A stretch of 38,323 bases of DNA from a virus. The notes below the pieces were generated by a model that saw only the letters and a program-made list of their open reading frames with translations, was not told where the DNA came from and did not search any database. The translations under genes and the position numbers were made by a program. The number at the start of each line of letters is the position of its first letter. Position 1 is the first letter of the stretch. Location of the stretch: the IMG/VR virus record IMGVR_UViG_3300032245_000124, positions 1-38,323 of that record; one strand, 5' to 3'. Below, one piece after another: positions 33,418 to 38,323 of this stretch.

Positions 33418-36400
33418 ATTTGCGCTTCCTCTGTTTATTCAGTGTGGCAAGACGCATGGCGTCCAGTGATGGAGCGGATTTTACTCTTCCGCCATTTTTC
33501 ATGTTGTTTGGATCACCATATTGCTTCAGCAGGTTCGTCAATTCGTCTTGCGTTACATAATTCTGCGCTTCCGCTCCAGCCGCTTTTATTTTTGCGGCCA
33601 GATCACTTTCTGTATCAATTCTCACCAATCCGGTATTTTGAAAATCACCAACATCACTCCATTGACCGCCTCTAACAAAATCCTGAACGAACGGCAGGTA
33701 TTTGTCGGCAGGTTTTTTGTTTCCTTTGCCTTTAATTTGATGGATGCTAGAAGGCAAATATTTTTGTAATTGCGACAGTACATGATTTAATGCAACGTCC
33801 CTATCTGCATCTGGATTATCAATTATATAATCCATAAGTTTATTATTAATTTTGTCTTTGTATTTGTATTGCAATTCTTCAGAAACATCCTGCGGAGGTT
33901 TTACCTCAATCGTCACATGCGGCTGGCCTTTAGAATCACGAAGGCTGTAGATTCTGCTGCTGCCTTCCTCAACATCAGGGCAGTAACCACCAACACAGTG
34001 GCCCATCTGTTCGCCTTCGTATTTCAGAGCATCTTCAAGCGCCCTACTTGGATTACCAGAAGTCTCAGGGTGTCGAGTGTAGATATTCTTTATAAGACTT
34101 GGCAGGTCAGCACCAAGAACGACATCACCATCCGGCGATACGGTTCTCAGCGAATTGCCCTTCATTACAGGCTCAGACCATCCTTTAGGAATTCCAGTGG
34201 GCATATCCGGTGTCTTCAGTTCTGCCCACCGATAACCTTCGGGATATTCCTTGAACGTAACGGTCGCTGGATTGTTCGCCCTAACAAGATCAGCCTCAGC
34301 CTTCTGTGCAGCCCTCCATTCATTGATCTTTGCCACTCGCTCAACAGCCTGCTGGACTGACAGCCTATCCAAAGATTCCGGCCTCAACTGAAGCTCTTTT
34401 GGCAAGCCTGATCGCGGGTTAATGGCGTTTTTAAGCTCATCAACCAAGTGGTCAAAGTGAACATCCCTTGGCAAACCTGTAGCGTAGTAGACCTCGGCTT
34501 CAGGATCGACTTTCTTCAGCCAAGGGTTTTGGGCGACGATATCTTCATCAAGGGAGCCGTGGACATAAGAGCCTGCCGATGCAGGCTTGATCGACCTATC
34601 GGTGATGTCTTCCCAATTCTTTGCGGCCTCGCTTTGCCCCATTCCCTTTGCTGGCATTCCAGCACCAACTCTCTTCGCCATAAGCTTCGATGCGTCGGAA
34701 GCTTGAAAAATCGACAGAAGCGGATCATCCGGATCATTAACCGCAGTGGGATTGAAGTGGATATTACCCTTCTCAGCCAAAGCTCTGATAGGGTCCTCAG
34801 GAGTTCCCATATCGTTTTTGATGTATCGCGTTAGCTGCTTATCAATCCAGTTATTCAACGCGCTGACTTCGTTCTCGTTAGTCCTTCCGCCACCAAAGTT
34901 TATGGCGCTGAATCGTTTAAGCTCTTTCAATCTGTCTTCAATGCCACCAGCCAGCCAGTTACCACCCTTCGGCTTTATGACATGAGAGGCAGTCGCCTGC
35001 GGGCCATAAGCAGCGGTCGCTGCCTTCATTACATCAGTCGGCAAATGCTTGATGGCGTTAGAAACTCGACTAGCAACAGGAGCAGCAAACGACGCAACAT
35101 CAACAGCCCTCGGATCGATGCTTGTTGTCATTCCGCTACCAGATAATAGCCTGCGATACGGATAGTCTTCCGTCGCATCTCTGGGTGTTCCGGTGTAGTC
35201 CTGAAGTGCAGTCCCAGCAGATTTCAGAGGCTCAGACACAACCATGTTCATCAGGAATGACTTGATAGGACTGTTGCCTTCCTGACCGACAATTTTCATT
35301 GCCTCCTCAAGCTTAATACCAAGCCTTTCAGCGGTCTGACCTAACCTGCCCAAGAATTCTTGTCCGGGCTTTGATGGTGAAGCTTTAATTGATCCGCCTT
35401 CTGCTATGCGCTTGACCTGACCGCCTTTTTTGTATCCGGCATCCTCAAGTCGCTGCAAAGTCTCCCTATCAATTTCTTGGGTAACTTTGTTTCTATCCCA
35501 ATCCATCACTCCGGGCTTTCTGCCCTTTGCTTTCTCAATGCGACTTACAAAGTCATGCATCAAAAGTTCTCTAGGAGTCATCTCGTAATGAACTCCAACA
35601 TCCGCGCCATGAATCATTTCCGGAAATGCACGATGCAAGTCAGGGCGGAATGAAGTATCGCCTGATATTTGGAATGCTCTTGGACCAACCGATCCAGTTG
35701 GTGCGTCAGCAAGCATAGGCTCAGTTGATTTAGAGATTATTTTGTCGTAATCAATAATCCGCCCCTTCTTCCCTCCAACACCTTCGCCACCCAAAACTTC
35801 AGCGATAGCGGCCCTTCTTGTAAATGTATTGCCCTCATTAAATAGATTCGATGTCGATACATCAAAGCCTTCATCAAACAAAGGCCGTCCAGCCTCATCC
35901 ATGTAAAACTTTTGGTTTGTCAGTCGCTCATTGTATGCATCACGCAACTCAGGAGTCAGCCTACCCTCTTTTACAGCCCTATTGAATGCCTTGCGTATGT
36001 CGTCGTAAACAACTTGATTGGATCGGTGCATTTGCGCAGAACCAATCTGAGGAGTGAATATCACGCCCGGAAACTCTTTCTGCAAATTGACCATCTTCGA
36101 AGCTGCTGCCTTACCTTTATTTGCCCACACGACATTTTCATAAGCTGGGTCAACGGTAGATAACCAAGGGAAAAGCGGGCCACCCTTCTTTGATCCGGGA
36201 CCGGGTATTGCAACCATTCTGTCGGCGGGGGCAGTCAAGGCAACCCTTTCGCCAAGGAACTGCTCAAAAGCCTTTGATGCCTTTTTAGGCTCAGGAAGTA
36301 TCTTGGGTATTGTGCTTCTTACATCCGCCTTATCAGCAGGCTTTAATGCCTTTGCGGCCTTCTTTGCAATCTCGCCAGCAATGCTTCCACCTACCGCAAG

Positions 36401-38323
36401 CCTCATCGCATCTAAAGATACGCGGCCACCTTTAGCCCTGCGCTTGACAATAATGTCTTCGGGCGCAACGTCATAGCCAACATTACCTTCATTATCACCA
36501 AGAGGAAAGTTTTCAAGACGCTGCTCAGGAGTTAGGTCGATACGGTTTTGCGCTGCTCTAGCTTCAGCCTCTCCAGCAAGTCTTTTATAGTAAAGGTTAG
36601 CTGCTTGAGTTTGAAATTCCCTGTCCATCTGCTTTGCCACTTTAGGAATAGCTTTTTTGTATTCCTCGTATATTTTCATTGCATCGCCAAGCGGCAAAGA
36701 TTCAAGGCCAGCACTTTTGACATACTCTTCGTATGGCGTAGGCTCAAGGGCTTGCTTTCTCAGATCATTCAGAATTTCATGAGCCTCTTTGTGCTGGAAG
36801 GCCATCTCCGGATTACCGCCTCGACCAAAATCTTCGATCCCTTGAATGGCGTGCTGCATTTCATGAACAGCACTGGATCGAGGATTATCTCTTAGTCCGA
36901 GATCGTAAACATTAACTAGCCCCGGATCGCTGCCCCCAATTCCCTCTAGGTATGAAGCTTTGGTTGAGCCAGAGCGTCCGCCCTGAAGAACATCCATTCC
37001 AGAAAGGTTCGGATAGGCTTTATAAAGCTCAGGATGCTCAAGGGCAAACTCCGCACGATTCCCCCGCTCGACTCTATATTCAGGTCCACCCTCCATCGTC
37101 CTGCGTTCCTTGATGTCCTTCGCTTGCTGCCGCATATCCTTCTGCGCTGCGGTCAGTTGCTTCGGGAATAGATCAGGGTAAAGCTTGCTCTCAGCAATCC
37201 TTCCCTTGATGTCTACCTCCTGCTGCTTCATCGAATCAGCAAGCTCCCTCATCTCCTTCTCGCCACGGAACTTAGACCCTACGTCAGATATCTCCTGACG
37301 CAACGAACCATCAGGACTACGGAACGTGCCAGTCTGCCTCCAGATATCTGCAGGAGCAACTCCAGCCTTCTCAAGCTGAACAGCCTTTGCCGCAGCAGGC
37401 TCGTCCCATATTTTTGATTTCTCGCCAATAAAGATTTCTGTCTTCTTATTTGGCTCAAAGCCCTTTGCATACTTTGCCAAGCGACGAGCAACACCGCCAC
37501 CAGCCTTGCGGACTGCACCGCCTTTCTTCATCCGCTCCTTGATGGTCAGGATGTCCTCGTTGCCGGGGAAGACTACGAAGTTGCTGGTGCCTTCTCCTGC
37601 ATCGCGGCTTGCTTCATCGAGATACTTGACGCCGGGGACGCCGCGCTCTCTCAGGTATTGGCTGGCCTGCTCTGCGCCGGGATATGCGGCGGTCACATCC
37701 TTCGCCTCATCTGAAGCAGCAATCATCTGATACAAAACACTGCCGGGGGAATCGTATTTCTTAGCAATGGACATATCCTCGGCGGATAGCCTTCCCCTCA
37801 TGATGTCTTGGATTTCTGCGGGCTGCTGGCTGAATGGCTTGTCCCAATCAATCATCTTCGCAACATGCTCGTCGGGAAGGTCTACTTTGTAGATGTGGCC
37901 TTTTAATTCAAGTGGCTTTGCAAAATCTCCGCTTTCTAAAAAAGCCAATGTCTTTTGAAGAAGTTCTTTTTGAGGATGATCTGGCTCGTTTGTTAATACA
38001 AAACGAACGTCATCAGCAGCATATTTTGGATCACCAGCAAGCGACGCTAATCGTTGAGCGTTTGCATGAGCGTTTAGTCTTCCCTGATTGGCAATGTCAC
38101 GGTTAGCAAGATTTTTTGCATAACCCTCTCCCGTTCCTCTAGCTTCAGCCAGATAATGTCCGTGACCATAAGCCTGCGCACCCTCACCAGTTCCAATCTT
38201 TGTCGGATCGAACTCACCCAGCGGATTCTTTTTGGTCGGCGGGAAACGATGCGGGCTTCCATGCCATGCATCCATCGGCAGCGCCATGCCTGTGCGCATC
38301 ATGTATTGCTCGGCAAGCTCTCC
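33410..38323 (-). CDS. Giant polyvalent protein (ART, HExxH, PcfJ-like), 5' partial
   Basis: At least 1630 aa. The frame is open to the window edge (GELAEQY precedes the first Met), so the start is missing. Numbering from the Met at 38302: ~12-250 is an ADP-ribosyltransferase-like domain (AWHGSPH, GTGEGAQAYGHGHYLAE, then GVKYLDEASR and NFVVF). Residues ~270-610 form a domain with DIWRQTGTFRSPDGS and the metal-binding motif HEMQH at 480-484, resembling large-polyvalent-protein domain 23. Residues ~650-950 are unrecognised. Residues ~1410-1580 are PcfJ-like (GHCVGGYCPDVEEGSSRIYS, IKGKGNKKPADKYLPF). Four K-x-G-G-x-V motifs separate these blocks. Polyvalent proteins are thought to be injected with DNA and to act early on the host; that role is inferred here. 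Confidence 0.8.
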   Translation of the reverse strand, partial: GELAEQYMMRTGMALPMDAWHGSPHRFPPTKKNPLGEFDPTKIGTGEGAQAYGHGHYLAEARGTGEGYAKNLANRDIANQGRLNAHANAQRLASLAGDPKYAADDVRFVLTNEPDHPQKELLQKTLAFLESGDFAKPLELKGHIYKVDLPDEHVAKMIDWDKPFSQQPAEIQDIMRGRLSAEDMSIAKKYDSPGSVLYQMIAASDEAKDVTAAYPGAEQASQYLRERGVPGVKYLDEASRDAGEGTSNFVVFPGNEDILTIKERMKKGGAVRKAGGGVARRLAKYAKGFEPNKKTEIFIGEKSKIWDEPAAAKAVQLEKAGVAPADIWRQTGTFRSPDGSLRQEISDVGSKFRGEKEMRELADSMKQQEVDIKGRIAESKLYPDLFPKQLTAAQKDMRQQAKDIKERRTMEGGPEYRVERGNRAEFALEHPELYKAYPNLSGMDVLQGGRSGSTKASYLEGIGGSDPGLVNVYDLGLRDNPRSSAVHEMQHAIQGIEDFGRGGNPEMAFQHKEAHEILNDLRKQALEPTPYEEYVKSAGLESLPLGDAMKIYEEYKKAIPKVAKQMDREFQTQAANLYYKRLAGEAEARAAQNRIDLTPEQRLENFPLGDNEGNVGYDVAPEDIIVKRRAKGGRVSLDAMRLAVGGSIAGEIAKKAAKALKPADKADVRSTIPKILPEPKKASKAFEQFLGERVALTAPADRMVAIPGPGSKKGGPLFPWLSTVDPAYENVVWANKGKAAASKMVNLQKEFPGVIFTPQIGSAQMHRSNQVVYDDIRKAFNRAVKEGRLTPELRDAYNERLTNQKFYMDEAGRPLFDEGFDVSTSNLFNEGNTFTRRAAIAEVLGGEGVGGKKGRIIDYDKIISKSTEPMLADAPTGSVGPRAFQISGDTSFRPDLHRAFPEMIHGADVGVHYEMTPRELLMHDFVSRIEKAKGRKPGVMDWDRNKVTQEIDRETLQRLEDAGYKKGGQVKRIAEGGSIKASPSKPGQEFLGRLGQTAERLGIKLEEAMKIVGQEGNSPIKSFLMNMVVSEPLKSAGTALQDYTGTPRDATEDYPYRRLLSGSGMTTSIDPRAVDVASFAAPVASRVSNAIKHLPTDVMKAATAAYGPQATASHVIKPKGGNWLAGGIEDRLKELKRFSAINFGGGRTNENEVSALNNWIDKQLTRYIKNDMGTPEDPIRALAEKGNIHFNPTAVNDPDDPLLSIFQASDASKLMAKRVGAGMPAKGMGQSEAAKNWEDITDRSIKPASAGSYVHGSLDEDIVAQNPWLKKVDPEAEVYYATGLPRDVHFDHLVDELKNAINPRSGLPKELQLRPESLDRLSVQQAVERVAKINEWRAAQKAEADLVRANNPATVTFKEYPEGYRWAELKTPDMPTGIPKGWSEPVMKGNSLRTVSPDGDVVLGADLPSLIKNIYTRHPETSGNPSRALEDALKYEGEQMGHCVGGYCPDVEEGSSRIYSLRDSKGQPHVTIEVKPPQDVSEELQYKYKDKINNKLMDYIIDNPDADRDVALNHVLSQLQKYLPSSIHQIKGKGNKKPADKYLPFVQDFVRGGQWSDVGDFQNTGLVRIDTESDLAAKIKAAGAEAQNYVTQDELTNLLKQYGDPNNMKNGGRVKSAPSLDAMRLATLNKQRKRKYG

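Noticed and set aside
36160-36190. A further KKGG sequence (SKKGGPLF) in the polyvalent protein
   Set aside because: It lacks the Val and the second GG/DGG context, so it was not counted with the K-x-G-G-x-V motif.
1-38323. tRNA genes, integrase or attachment sites
   Set aside because: I looked for cloverleaf-like stretches and recombinase motifs in the few non-coding gaps and found none; the gaps are all under about 60 bp.

Overview
The window looks like the late (virion and lysis) arm of a tailed dsDNA phage with a short, podovirus-type tail. The evidence is a portal, scaffold and major capsid protein, tail-adaptor and nozzle-like proteins, three fibre-like proteins, very large ejection-type proteins rich in glycine zippers and coiled coils, and no long tape-measure, sheath or baseplate set. 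The lysis genes (M15 peptidase, 3TM holin) and the fibre types suggest a Gram-negative, probably aquatic host. The host cannot be named from the sequence. No terminase, replication, integrase or tRNA gene is visible; the terminase probably lies beyond the right edge.

Layout. Almost everything is one long minus-strand array read from right to left. (1) 38323-33410: a huge 5'-truncated polyvalent protein with an ADP-ribosyltransferase-like N-terminus, an HExxH region and a PcfJ-like C-terminus. (2) 33417-25199: the head module, with portal, a 45-aa protein, a DUF2829/Tad2-like anti-Thoeris candidate, a 62-aa protein, a GroES-like co-chaperonin, scaffold, a conserved head protein, a probable decoration protein, major capsid protein, a beta-rich virion protein and a protein built from seven K-[KT]-G-G-x-V motifs. 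It ends at a strong UUCG-loop terminator (25171-25197). (3) 25158-15286: the tail and fibre module, with a beta-rich structural protein, a three-block DUF6321 protein, a GIY-YIG nuclease, a tail adaptor carrying a discoidin-like insert, an HNH nuclease, a Zn-ribbon protein, a collagen-like fibre, a small fibre-associated protein, a family-2 glycosyltransferase and an S74-chaperone fibre. (4) 15284-13465: the lysis cassette. (5) 13420-698: a second adaptor, a second GIY-YIG nuclease, a third fibre, the nozzle-like protein with two inserts, a small protein and four ejection-type proteins. At the far left four small overlapping plus-strand genes (2-753) run convergently into the late array and overlap its last gene by 56 bp.

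How it works together. Genes are packed with ATGA/GTGA/TGATG overlaps, and Shine-Dalgarno sequences often overlap the previous stop, as expected for coupled translation of a late operon. Homing endonucleases sit exactly at gene junctions, and two of the three lie immediately before the start codon of a tail gene. The most unusual signals are (a) a K-x-G-G-x-V motif shared by the polyvalent protein, a major ejection protein and one dedicated repeat protein; (b) a Tad2-like NAD-signal sponge encoded next to the portal, close to an ADP-ribosyltransferase-like polyvalent protein; (c) an endonuclease whose first codons imitate those of the tail gene it precedes; and (d) a glycosyltransferase between two fibre genes.
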